The notes: generated by a model from the letters alone, not told the origin. A stretch of 64,000 bases of DNA from Callorhinus ursinus (GCF_003265705.1 NW_020312935.1:5922245-5986244), one strand, 5' to 3'. Counted from the stretch's first letter, positions 46,238-57,329 are shown. Program-made: numbers and translations.

Positions 46238-49200
46238 ATGCGGCCCCTGGGCCTCGAGGGTACTCCCACGCTCCGCTGGCGACCTCTGCTGCGTCTCCTG
46301 CTCCTGCTGTCTCTGCTGCAGTGGCGGGTACCCCGCGCCCAGACCACGCCCGGAACCCCCAGAGCCCCGACCACACCCGGAGCCCCCAGCTCCCGGACCC
46401 CGCCGGCCACCTCCAGCGCTCCGAGTCTGCGGGAGCGCGCGCAGGCCCTGATGCGGGACTTCCCTCTAGTGGACGGGTGCGTAGGTGCGGTGTGGGGGCG
46501 CTTGGAGACTGAGCCCACCCCAAAGGGGGGAAGGAGTTCTCAGCGTGCAGGGCTAGTGAGGAAGCCCCCTCATACCACCCCCTGTATGCACTCTCTCCTC
46601 CATCACCCAAGCCCCCTCACCCCATTTCTGCTCCCCGACCCCCCCGCCCCCCCTCCCGTCCTGGTGTATACCGTCCCCCCTCCAAAAGCTGCACCTCAGG
46701 AGTTTTTCCATGTTGTCGGTGTGACACGGGGAGGTGGACCGGAAGAGGACAGGCTCAGGTATGTGGACATGCCCTGCCTGACCTGGAGGTCATATCCCCA
46801 ACTCTAACCTTGTCTTGATGCCCCCAGCCACAACCATTTGCCCCAGCTCCTGAGACAGCTTTTCCAGAACAGGCTACAAGATGTTAACCTGCGACATTTC
46901 AATCGTGGCCAGACCAGCTTGGACAAGCTTAAGGATGGCCTCGTGGGTGCCCAGGTACCACAGGGATACACAGGGTGCCACAGCATGGCTGCTGGGAAAT
47001 GTTGGGACCACAGAAACCTGGATAGGCAGGCCTCTGGGTGATTAGAATCATAGGACACAGTGTGTCATCATGTGGCTGCCGGGAATGTGGGGGCACTGGA
47101 GGCCAAGAAAGGCCAGCCACATGGGTACCCAGGTTCTGTGGAGACACACAGAAAGTGACCCGAAAATCTCTGGTGAGTGTGGGGGCGGCTAGAGCCAAAA
47201 GCACATAGTGGATTGGCCTTGGGGCATTCACACAGCACATGGACAAACAGCAGACAATGCCGTTTCACAGTCTGACTGCTGGCAACAAGCTTCACAGTCA
47301 TCATACCATAGGGTCATGCAGTATTTCATTCTGGGCCACTGACCCAAATGAGTGGCTTGGGGGCTGAGGAGGAATGGCAGGCCAGGGACATTGGAGACCA
47401 CCCTAATCTCATTCCGGACCCCCGGGGCCTACCTCTAGTTCTGGTCAGCCTATGCCCCCTGCCAGACCCAGGACCAGGATGCCCTGCGCCTCACCCTGGA
47501 GCAGATTGACCTCATTCGTCGCATGTGCGCGTCCTACTCTGAACTGGAACTAGTGACCTCAGCCAAAGGTGTGCTGGCAAATGGGGTATAGTTAGGAGCT
47601 CACTCTGGTGGTTCTGGTCCTGGGCCCTGACCACTTGATGATCCATCCTCTTCCAGGTCTGAACAGCACTCAAAAGCTGGCCTGCCTCATTGGTGTGGAG
47701 GGCGGTCACTCACTGGACAGCAGCCTCTCTGTGCTGCGTGGTTTCTACCTGCTGGGAGTGCGCTACCTAACACTCACCTTCACCTGCAACACACCCTGGT
47801 GAGCACAGTGCCTGGCCAGGGTGAAATGGTAGACGGCATGGTGGGGCAACGGCCAAAGAGGTGAGGACAGAGGAGTCCACCCCAGCAGGTCCCTCACGCT
47901 CCCAGAAAGCAGCTGACCCAGGTCCTTACTCTGTTCCGGAGGTGGGACGGATGGACAGACAGACAGACTGCGGAGCCCCCAGGCTCTGATGCCCATGATG
48001 TGGCCTTTGAGAAACTTCCCTCTTCTGGCTGTCCTGCAGGGCAGAAAGCTCCACCAAGTTTAAACACCACTTCTACACCAACGTCAGTGGGTTGACAAGC
48101 TTTGGTGAGGTGAGGACTCCTGTTCCATACCCTACCCCACCTGTTCCCTACAAACAGATAATGTGTACGTATGTGCATCCTTGACATCTCCCCCACCTCA
48201 AAAATAAATTTTAAAAAAACTGTCTCTGCAGAAGGTGGTAGGGGAAATGAACCGCCTGGGCATGATGGTGGACTTGTCCTGTGCATCAGACACCTTGGTA
48301 CGACGAGCCCTGAAGGTGTCAAAGGCTCCTGTGATCTTCTCCCACTCCGCCGCCAGGGCCGTGTGCAACAGTGTGCTGAATGTTCCCGATGACATCCTGC
48401 AACTTCTGGTGAGTAGCTACCTCAGCCCTCAAGCCCAGAGCTGGGTGTTCTTCATACAAACCTTCTAGACCTTGAACAGAAAGCTACTAGCCCAGGCCTC
48501 CCCCTTGGATGCAAGGCTGGGTAACCCTCCCCCATCTCTGAAAATCAAAGCCAAATCGGCTCCACTCGGACCCACAAACCCAGAGGTGAAGCCTCTTTCC
48601 GCCCCTGAAGCTAGGACTGAGCACTGTCCTACCAGGGCCCCCAGGGCCCAGGGCAGGCCATCAGGCCAGAAGAGCCAAACTGCGTGTGCATTTGTTTATC
48701 CCTGTAGAAGAAGAATGGTGGTATTGTGATGGTGACGCTGTCCATGGGGGTGCTTCAGTGTAACCTGTTTGCTAACGTGTCCACCGTGGCAGGTGAGCCT
48801 CACTTGGACTTCTGCCCTTCTAGCTTGAGCCTGTGACCGCAGGGGGCCCTCAGGACAGCTCTAGCAGCTCAGCACGCCTGTTGGGCAATGGGCTGACCTC
48901 TGACAACCCAGGGAAGCAGACACAGCTCTTACTGCCACCCAGGTCTGGGGCCACAGTCAGTGCTGGTGTGTTTGGGGGAAGCAACTGCCTCTGCCTCTCA
49001 AATTCTTTGCTCTCATCTCTCTGGACAGGACAGGCAGGCTCTCAAGGAACCCAGAGGCAGGGTGGCTCCTGGGCAGAAAAAAATTCTAAAGGTGCAGCTC
49101 TGAAGTCCACTGTTGAGCCTATGGCCACTTCAGAACTCACAACTGGCCAGGGGCTCCCTGAAGTCAGCTGCCATGGCGTGGAATGCTGTGGGCAGGAGAA

Positions 49201-50278
49201 TTGGCAGGGCTAAGCTTCCCCAGACCGGGGCTAACTCCAGCCTATGCTGCCCACTAGTAACCCCTACCCCCTAGATCACTTTGACCACATCAGAGCAGTC
49301 ATTGGATCAGAGTTCATCGGGATTGGTGGAAATTATGATGGGTCTGGTCGGTGAGTGTTTCCCTGGGGTTTGTCTTGGGCAGGACAGCAGGGAGTCCTTT
49401 AGTCTCTGTTCCCATACCATGGTCCTCCCATCCTTCAGACCTTGCCTATAGGTTCTGGTTTTCCAGCTCCCCTGGATATCTCTCCACTCCAGGACATGTT
49501 TCCTGGGCTCTCCCTGTCCCTCCTGTGGCCTGGTGGACCCACTCCCACTCCAGATCATCATATTCACTAAGTACCCTCCTCCTGCCAGCAGAGCTCATTT
49601 GCCCAGCACATGCTCCACTCCCAGCCCAGGAGCTCTGTTTTGGGCCAATCATCTGCTCAGGGCATAAATGCCGCAGAAGGAGTTCCCAAAGTGACATTCA
49701 GTAGCCTGGGGGACATGGCCTTCAATTTTGCAAATGTGATTGGGGCTGGTCGGGCGGTGGGCCCTAGACCAGGATCAGGGCTGAGGTTCCACAGCTGGCT
49801 GACTCACGGCCACACAGGTTCCCTCAGGGGCTGGAGGACGTGTCCACGTACCCGGTTCTGATAGAGGAGTTGCTGAGTCGTGGCTGGAGTGAGGACGAGC
49901 TCCAGGGTGTCCTTCGTGGAAACCTGCTGCGGGTCTTCAGACAGGTGGAACAGGTGTGCTGGGCTGGGCAAAAGGATGGTGCAGTGGTTTGAGTAGATGC
50001 AGGGGCTGCCACTGACTGCTGACTCCCGCCCCCAGGTGAGAGAGGAGAACAGTGGGCAGAGCCCTGTGGAGGATGAGTTTCCAGACAGGCAGGTGGTCAG
50101 GTCTTGCCACTCCCACCTCCTGTCTCAGCCTCAGAGTAAACACCTGGCCACACACCTGGAGGTGACCAAGTGGCCAACCCATCAGGTCCTCCAGAGACCC
50201 TCGAAAGCCTCCCCATACTTTGTTCTAGATCTCGTGGCTGCTGCCACATTCTCAATCCTCACCCTGTGTCTCTGGTGA
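46238..50278 (+). CDS. DPEP3: Dipeptidase 3, GPI-anchored, active site degraded, ten coding exons
   Basis: Exons: 46,238-46,476; 46,828-46,954; 47,439-47,568; 47,657-47,798; 48,040-48,109; 48,232-48,408; 48,708-48,792; 49,275-49,350; 49,818-49,953; 50,036-50,278. GT/AG sites and phases match DPEP2 exactly; 474 residues. Leu-rich signal core at 16-27, then a TTPG-type Pro/Thr repeat longer than in DPEP2. C-terminus ([23 protein letters not shown], hydrophobic end) is DPEP3-like. Compared with the five zinc ligands of M19 dipeptidases, His81, Glu180 and His274 remain, but the Asp is His83 (HNH) and the middle His is Cys253 (DLSCAS). Substrate His is Phe207 and the usual catalytic Asp is Asn343 (GGNYDG). 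Family knowledge: DPEP3 is a testis-enriched surface protein, a TEX101 partner with little or no dipeptidase activity. The frame is fully intact, so a non-enzymatic role is inferred. Confidence 0.96.
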
Positions 50279-50360
50279 CCTGGCCAGTCCCCCTGAGGCC
50301 ACTGTGGCAAAGTCTCACAAAGTGCCCCTCCTGGTCATCCAGACACAAGTATATGCTGAG

Positions 50361-50366
50361 AATAAA
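50361..50366 (+). terminator. DPEP3: DPEP3 polyadenylation signal
   Basis: AATAAA lies 83 nt after the stop and is followed by GT-rich downstream sequence (TTTTGGGTGTGGACCCTGGT). Confidence 0.85.
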
Positions 50367-50652
50367 CATTTTGGGTGTGGACCCTGGTGTGGAAGTCATT
50401 CCTTCTCCCTGGGGCGCAGGGGAGTGGGGTCTGGTGGGCTCTTGGTTGGTGAGGGGTCTTGTAGGTCTAGCCCCAGGTGCTCAAGATGAGTGGCCTCCAG
50501 CTTTGTCTCTTTTGGGAAGCACTGAGGGATCTTACCATATTCTTACGCCAGAAGCCTGAGCCCACAGAAGAGCACAAAGGAATCTAGTTCTGTGTGGTGC
50601 CTATCCCATCATGGAATGTGACAATGGGTGGGTTCCCAGTCTCTGAAGGGTT

Positions 50653-50657
<5 letters not shown>

Positions 50658-50691
<34 letters not shown>
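50658..50691. repeat. (TG)n microsatellite, left of a SINE
   Basis: About 17 TG units directly abutting the left, tail end of a minus-strand SINE. A second TG tract lies at the SINE's other end. Confidence 0.95.
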
Positions 50692-50695
<4 letters not shown>

Positions 50696-50861
50696 TTTAT
50701 TTATTTATTTTAAAGGGGAGGGGAGAGGGAGAGGGAGAGAGAATCCAAGCCGACTCCACACTGAGCACCTGAGCACCAAGCTGGAGCCAGACGTGTGGCT
50801 CCATCTCATGACCAGATCACAACCTGAGCCAAAACCAAGACTGGGCCACCCAGGAGCCCCG
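50692..50861 (-). repeat. CAN-SINE inserted in a TG microsatellite
   Basis: TAAGATTTATTTATTTATTT at the left and CACCCAGGAGCCCC at the right, bounded on both sides by TG repeats. The target duplication is therefore hidden in the tandem repeat. Confidence 0.88.

Positions 50862-50862
<1 letters not shown>

Positions 50863-50920
<58 letters not shown>
50863..50920. repeat. (TG)n microsatellite, right of a SINE
   Basis: About 28 TG units, longer than the left tract. Confidence 0.95.
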
Positions 50921-50921
<1 letters not shown>

Positions 50922-51340
50922 AAGAAGCTGAAGCTGATACCATTTATAAAATAAACAGTAACTTGTTTGGAAATGTCAACAGAGAAAATTTATAAAGATT
51001 TTCTATTTTTTCAAATAAAGTCCTCATTTGTAGTTAAACTGATTTTTTAGTGGAGGGGGAAACATAACATCTTAAAAAGAAAAGGAAACTAGCACCATTT
51101 GCTTGGCTTACAACAGACCCTCCATCTTGGGCCACTCTTCGTCTCCTGATCCACTCAGGCCAGAGCCTGATCTAAGTTCCTTCCGTGGGAACTTGAAATT
51201 GGGAGAAAGAGAAATTATATTCTCTGTGTATGTATACGTTATATACAGTGCCTATGTTATAAATCATGTCCATATATGTGTAGGTCTATTTTCGAATTCT
51301 ATTCCGTTTGTTTATCACGGTATCAATACCACAATGTCTT

Positions 51341-51531
51341 TTTTTTTTAAGATTTATTTATTTGAGAGAGCGAGAATGAGAGAGAGAGAGTACATGAGAG
51401 GGGAGAGGGTCAGAGGGAGAAGCAGACTCCCTGCTGAGCAGGGAACCCGATGCGGGACTCGATCCCGGGACTCCGGGATTATGACCTGAGCCGAAGGCAG
51501 TCGCTTAACCGACTGAGCCACCCAGGCGCCC
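51341..51531 (-). repeat. CAN-SINE, minus strand, young-looking
   Basis: Perfect 18-bp target duplication TCAATACCACAATGTCTT at 51,323-51,340 and 51,532-51,549. Confidence 0.96.
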
Positions 51532-51894
51532 TCAATACCACAATGTCTTAATTTCACTAACTTTTAAACAAGTCTTGCTATCTGGTAGAATGAGTTCTGT
51601 CACTTTAAGGGTATTATTTCAGTCAGTGTTTGATCAGATAAGTAGATCCACTATGAACGACATAAAATAAGAGATTTATCATAGGGATTGGACTTCATGC
51701 ATATATAAGAGCCAATGGAAAAATCTACGCAAGGCTGTTTGTTACCTGTGCATCTGGTGTTTGGTCTTAGTCTATACAGATAAGCCGGCCAGAAGTTAGG
51801 AGGGAGGTTGGACGTGAGGTGAAGGAGAACAAGGGCAAACTGGGACAACTGGATATTCATTTGGGGGGGGGGGTGGAGAATATTGATCCCTTAG

Positions 51895-53000
51895 CTCACA
51901 CCATACAGAATGCAACATACAATATAAAATTAATTTGAATATGTTATTGATCCAAATGCAGAAGGCAAAAGAGTAAAACTCCTAGAAGATAATGTAGGAA
52001 AATACTTTGGTGACCTCAGCACAGGGACCCTGGACATCAAAAGCCTTAATGACAAGGAAAATATTGATAAATTGGATAACATTAAAATTAATAACTTACA
52101 TTTGCCATAAGATACCATTAAAAAGAGTGAAAAAGCAAGCCACAAAGTAAGAGAAATTTTCAACATATATCATCGACAGAAGATTTATAACCAGAGACAG
52201 ACAGCCCAATAAAAAAATGGGCAAGAGGGGCGCCTGGGTGGCTCAGTTGTTAAGCGTCTGCCTTCGGCTCAGGTCATGATCCCGGGGTCCTGGAATCGAG
52301 CCCCGCATCGGGCTCCCTGCTCAGCGGAGAGCCTGCTTCTCCCTCTCGCCCTCCCCCTGCTTGTGTTCCCTCTCTCACTGTGTCTCTCTCTGTCAAATAA
52401 ATACATAAACTCTTAAGAAAAAAATGGGCAAGATATTTGAATAGGAGCTTTATAAGAAAGGATATTCAAATGGCCAATGAGAATATGAAAAGGTAGTCAA
52501 CCTTATTAGCCACTAAGGAAATGCAAAATAAAACTCATAGTGAAAACAACTAAAAATTTCAACAGGTGGACAGTACCAAGTGTTAGCAAGAATGTGGAGA
52601 AACAAGCATACTTACACCCACTGGTGGCAGTATAAACTGAGAAAAACTGCTTTGGAAGACAGTTTGACAGTTTTTACTAAAGTTGAAGACCCATATATCT
52701 AAGGACAGTTACACACAACTTGCAAGAATCTCTCAAAGTCATGTTGAGTGAAAGTCAGGACAAAATAATATATCTCATATTATTCCATGTATATGAAGTA
52801 CAAAAACAGGCAAAAGTGATCTATACTGTTACAGTCAGTTTGGGGGGAGGTAATTCCTGGAAGTGGGCATGAGGAAGGGCTTTTGGGTTTCTGGTAAAGT
52901 TCTATATTTTGATCCGGGTGCTGGTTGCATAGATGTATTTATTTTGTGAACATTCAGCATGCTACACATATGGTATGTGAATTTTTCTTTTTCTTTCTTT
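51895..53000 (+). mobile_element. L1 LINE ORF2-end fragment, interrupted
   Basis: GAAGGCAAAAGAGTAAAACT, GACATCAAAAGCCTTAATGA and CAATAAAAAAATGGGCAAGA are L1 landmarks on the plus strand. A SINE splits it at 52,227-52,417 and another truncates it near 52,989. Confidence 0.8.
52227..52417 (+). repeat. CAN-SINE nested in L1
   Basis: Perfect 16-bp target duplication AAAAAAATGGGCAAGA at 52,211-52,226 and 52,418-52,433. Confidence 0.95.
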
Positions 53001-53184
53001 CTTTCTTTTTTTAAAGATTTTATTTATTTGTTTGCCAGAGAGAGAGGGAAAGAGAGCACAAGCAGGGGGAGCGGCAGGCAGAAAGAGAAGCAGGCTCCCC
53101 ACTGAGCAAGGAGCCTGATGCAGGACTCAATCCCAGGACCCTGGGATCATGACTTGAGCCGAAGGCAGATATTTAAGGTGTCCT
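52989..53184 (-). repeat. CAN-SINE, minus strand
   Basis: Perfect 17-bp target duplication GGTATGTGAATTTTTCT at 52,972-52,988 and 53,185-53,201. Its T-rich tail has become (CTTT)n. Confidence 0.95.
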
Positions 53185-53234
53185 GGTATGTGAATTTTTC
53201 TGTATGGATATTTTTTGTCAACAAAAAGGTTTTT

Positions 53235-53320
53235 GGCGATGCCTGGCTGACTCAGTCAGAAGAGCACACAACTCTTGATCTCCAGGTCTTGAGTTCAAGC
53301 CCCATGTTCAGCATAAAAAG
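53235..53320 (+). repeat. Older tRNA-SINE fragment
   Basis: GATGCCTGGCTGACTCAGTC and TTGAGTTCAAGCCCCATGTT, short form. Confidence 0.8.
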
Positions 53321-53500
53321 CAAAATAAAAACCAGAAAAGGCTAAACTTAATGTTCAGGGATGTATCCTCAGGTTGAGCCTTTAAATAGGAAAACAAGAA
53401 AGTGTTATCATCAAACTCAGATACTTAGAAAATGCCTGAGTTACACCACTTTATGTGTCAATTATATCACAATTAAAACAAACAAACAAACAAACACTAG

Positions 53501-53698
53501 GGGTGCCTGAGTGGCTCAGTCGATTAAGCATTTGACTCAGATTTTCAGCTCAGGTCATGATCTCAGCGTCATGAGATCAAGCTCCGTAGGGTTCCGCACT
53601 CAGCAGGGAGTCTGCCTAGGATTCTCTGTCTCCCTTTCCCTCTGCCCCTCCCCTCTGCTCTCTTTCTCTCTCAAATAAGTAGAATCTTAAAAAAAAAA
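53501..53698 (+). repeat. CAN-SINE, first of a tandem cluster
   Basis: GGGGTGCCTGAGTGGCTCAG head with older body features. Preceded by an (AAAC)n run. Confidence 0.9.
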
Positions 53699-53707
53699 AT
53701 TCTCTTG

Positions 53708-53899
53708 GGATGCCTGGGTGGCTCAGTTGGTTAAGCATCTGCCTTAGGCTCAGGTCATGATCCTGCGGCCCTGGGGTCGAGTCCCACATTGGGCTCCTCG
53801 CTCAGCAGGGAGTCTGCTTCTCCCTCTGCCTGCGACTCCCCCTGCTTGTGCTCTCTCTCTTTTTCTCTCTGACAAATAAATAAATAAAATCTTTAAGAA
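53708..53899 (+). repeat. CAN-SINE, second of a tandem cluster
   Basis: GGATGCCTGGGTGGCTCAG head. It ends AAATAAATAAAATCTTTAAG, and 8 bp separate it from the next copy. Confidence 0.92.
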
Positions 53900-53907
53900 A
53901 ACAAAGG

Positions 53908-54015
53908 GTCGCCTAGGTGGCTCAGTGGGTTAAGTGCCTTCCTTCAGCTTAGGTCATGATCTCCGGATTCTGGGATCGAGCCCCACATTGGGCTTCCTGC
54001 TCAGCGGGGAGTCTG

Positions 54016-54052
<37 letters not shown>

Positions 54053-54132
54053 GCCTCTCCCTCTGCCCCTCCCCACTGCTCCTTCTCTCTCTCTCTCAAA
54101 TAAATAAATAAAATCTTAGGAAAAATAAAAAG
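53908..54132 (+). repeat. CAN-SINE, third of a tandem cluster
   Basis: GGGTCGCCTAGGTGGCTCAG head. The CT domain is expanded to a (CT)n run at 54,017-54,048. Confidence 0.9.
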
Positions 54133-54138
54133 ATTACC

Positions 54139-54215
54139 TCCTCCCCCACCCCCCGCTCACACATGCACACGTGCTATTTCCCTAAGATAAATAAATAAAA
54201 TCTTAAAAAATAATA
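54139..54215 (+). repeat. SINE tail fragment
   Basis: CCCCCGCTCACACATGCACA followed by AGATAAATAAATAAAATCTT: only the 3' end of an older SINE. Confidence 0.6.
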
Positions 54216-54221
54216 AAATAA

Positions 54222-54326
54222 AGATCTCATTTTTAAGTAATCTCTACACCCAACACGGGGCTTGAACTCCTGACCCTGAGATCGAGAGTCACATGCTCCA
54301 CTGACTGAGCCAGCCAAGTGGCCCTC
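54222..54326 (-). repeat. Older SINE-C type, minus strand
   Basis: AAGTAATCTCTACACCCAAC, GGGGCTTGAACTCCTGACCC and CAGCCAAGTGGCCC. Confidence 0.85.
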
Positions 54327-55080
54327 ATTTTAACCATTTTTAAGTGTACAAATCAGTGACATTAATTACACTCACAAATGTATAAACATCACTGGTATTT
54401 CCAAAACTTTTTCATTATCCCAAACAAAAACTCTAATCATTAAGCAATAACTTCCCATTTCCCTTCGCCTCAGCCCCTGGGAACATCTATTCTTTTTCCA
54501 GTCTCTATGAGTTTATCTACTCTAGCTGACTTCTGTGAGTGGAATCATACATCTGTCCTTTTGCATCCATCTTATTTCATTGAACCAAATGTCTTCAAGG
54601 TTCATCTACATTGTAGCATATATCAGACTTCATTCCTTTTTTATGGCTGAAAAATATTCCCTTGCATGGGCAGATCACAGTTTGTTATCCACACATCTGT
54701 CGATGAAAACTAAGGTTGCTTCCACCTTTCAGCTGTGCAGTGAACAATGGCATACAGGCATCTGTTCAAGTCCTTGCTTTCAATTCCTTTGTGTATATAC
54801 CTAGAAAAGAATTGCTGGATCATATGCTAATTCTGTGTTTAGCTTTTTGCCAAACTGCCAAACCGTTTTCAATGGCAGCCAGCTGTACCATTTTCTATCC
54901 CCACCAGCAATGTGCACGGGTTCCAGTTTATCCACATCCTTGCCAGCACTTATCTTCCATTTTTTTGGTGATAGCTAACCTAAAGGGTGTGAAATGATCA
55001 CAACCTCACATTGTGGTTTTGATGCGCATTTATCTAGTGACTAATGATGAGTGAGCATCTTCTCCAGTGCTTATCGGCTG
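54327..55080 (-). mobile_element. L1 LINE 3' region, antisense
   Basis: Minus-strand L1 wording: plus-strand GAATTGCTGGATCATATGCT, CCCACCAGCAATGTGCACGG and TATCCACATCCTTGCCAGCA are classic antisense landmarks. No open frame. Confidence 0.8.
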
Positions 55081-55996
55081 TATGTATGTCCATAAACTCC
55101 AAGTCAGTGTCCTTTCCCACCTCTATGAAACCATTTTGGGGCCAGGTTGGAAGTTCATCCTATTCTCCCCAGAAAGCCTCATTATGTGAGTAATGAACGT
55201 TTCTATAACTTTCTTAGAGTGTGTGTGTAGTCTTGACATCTGAACCATATTTTAGGGAGGGTGAGTCAGTCCCACTTCTATAGGGTGACCTCAGTGCTTT
55301 GTTAGGACAACTGTTTTTTCACCTAGGGCTAAGCTAGCCTGATAAGGCAATGTCCTTATGAAGAGTCTAGCTAATGCCCCATATATTAAAAGGTCTTTCA
55401 CTGTAGCTGGTGGGAACATGAACAATGTGAGCTGCAGGAATTGTGGAGCCTACTTCTTTCCAGTGGTTCTTTCCCTGGCCTTGACAGCTTCCTCTCATAT
55501 GTGTGCAGATCATTTCTCTGGTGGACTCAAGAGGACCTGCTACAGATCTCCAGATCTCTCTCTTTGTGCAGCTTCCTCCTCTGGTATTCTATCCTGCAAA
55601 TCTAGCTGCTTTGGCCTTCCCAAAAGCTGATTTTTTTTTTTCTCTCAACGCAGCAAGACCACTGGGTTCTGTTTAGGTTCCCTACCCTTCCTCCCACTCC
55701 CACGTTATAGCCTAGAAATTATCTCTCGGCAATAAGCTAGTGCTATCATAGGGCTCACATCATTTTTATTTTCCTTTCATCTGGGATCACAATCCTGTAC
55801 TATCTATTGTCCAATGTCTGAAAATCATTGTTTTATACATTTTGTCAGGAGTTCTCTTTATTTTACAGAGAGGTAAATTTGGCCCCTGTTATGCCATTAT
55901 GGTTGGAAGCAGAAGTTCTGTTGAGGTACTCCTCACAACCAATAATCAGTTTTTGTAAATGTTCCAAGCATACTTGACAAAAATATGGAATTTTCC

Positions 55997-56190
55997 GGGG
56001 CGCCTGGGTGGCTCAGTCATTGAGCGTCTGCCTTTGGCTCAGGTCATGATCCCAGGGTCCTGGGATCGAGTCCCGCATCGGGCTCCCTGCTCGGCGGGGA
56101 GCCTGCTTCTCCCTCCCCGACTCCCCCTGCTTGTGTTCCCTCTCTCGCTGTGTCTCTCTCTGTCAAATAAATAAATAAAATCTTTAAAAA
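55997..56190 (+). repeat. CAN-SINE
   Basis: Bounded by AAATATGGAATTTTCC (55,981-55,996) and AAATATATGGAATTTTCC on the right. Confidence 0.93.
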
Positions 56191-56209
56191 AATATATGGA
56201 ATTTTCCCC

Positions 56210-56935
56210 TGCGGTAACTTTAATACATGGTCCCATACCCCTTTGATACTTCTCCCATCCAGAGATGGATTCAGTGTCTCCTCACTCTCTCTTGACTCTG
56301 GGCTTGGTTATTGCTTGAGCAGTAAAATACAGCAGATGGGGCACCCGGTTGAGCATCTGCCTTCGCTCAGATCATGATCCTGGGGTCCTGGGATTGAGCC
56401 CCACATGGGGCTCCCTGCTCAGCGGGAAGCCTGCTTCCCCCCTCCCTCTGCCACTCTGCCTGCTTGTGCTCTCTCACTCTCTGTCAAATAAATCAATGAA
56501 ATCTTTAAAAACAACAATTCAAAAAATAAAATAATAAAATAAAATACAGCAGAAATGATGTTGTTCCTGTTTCCAGGCCTAGGCCTAGAGAAACTGTCAG
56601 CTTTTACTCCCTGCTTCTGGGGATGCTCACTCAGGGACTGCAGCCACTGTGCCATCAGGAAACCAGGCCCATGGAGAAGTACTCATGCAGAGAACCCAAT
56701 CCCCTGATCCACAGCCCCACTGAGCTCTCAGCCTATAGCCAGTACCAACTTGTTAGCCAAATGAGTGAGTCATCTCGGAAAGGGATCCTCTGGCCCCAGC
56801 TGATGTCATATGGAGTAGAGACGATCTTTACTCAACTAGCAGAGCTATAAGCAAATGTTTTTGTTGATTGTTATTTTAAGCCATTATTGTTTTGGGGTAA
56901 TTTATTATGTAGCAATAGACCACAGAACAATTATA
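56210..56935 (+). mobile_element. MLT1-type MaLR solo LTR, split by a SINE
   Basis: The 3' part, TGAGTGAGTCATCTCGGAAA through GTTATTTTAAGCCATTATTG, GGGGTAATTTATTATGTAGC and AATAGACCACAGAAC, follows the end of MLT1 LTRs. The left part is more diverged. This is an ancient endogenous retrovirus-like LTR with no coding sequence. Confidence 0.65.
56337..56539 (+). repeat. CAN-SINE inserted in MLT1
   Basis: Perfect 14-bp target duplication TAAAATACAGCAGA at 56,323-56,336 and 56,540-56,553. Confidence 0.94.
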
Positions 56936-57329
56936 TTTTTCATATCTTTTTAAAGCTTTTAAAAAATATTTTCTTGTTTCATATTGCTAATATTCTCCCT
57001 TATCTTTTATAATGCTTATTAGGCTAATTTGGAACGTTTGTTCCATGTGTTTGAAGAATTTTCCTGATAGATGTTTTCTTTTGAAATGTCTGTGTTCCTC
57101 AGATGTCTTTTTCTTTTTGCCGGCGAGCACCCTGATGGTACAGGCTACTTGGACAGTCAATGGTATGGGGGAAGTTGTATCCTAGGCACAGAGTCCTTCA
57201 GAGTCCAAGGTTGTCCGTTGGGCTGCAGGGGCCTATCTCCTCACACAGTATGTGACCCAACCCCTGATGAGAAACTGCATGTAGGGGTGTATAGGAACCT
57301 CTGCAGAGCATTAGGGAAGACAGGAAAGA

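Noticed and set aside
53501..54326. Regularly spaced repeats that could look like an array
   Set aside because: Units are diverged ~200-bp SINEs with poly-A tails in a mammalian genome, not short identical repeats with unique spacers. Not a CRISPR.
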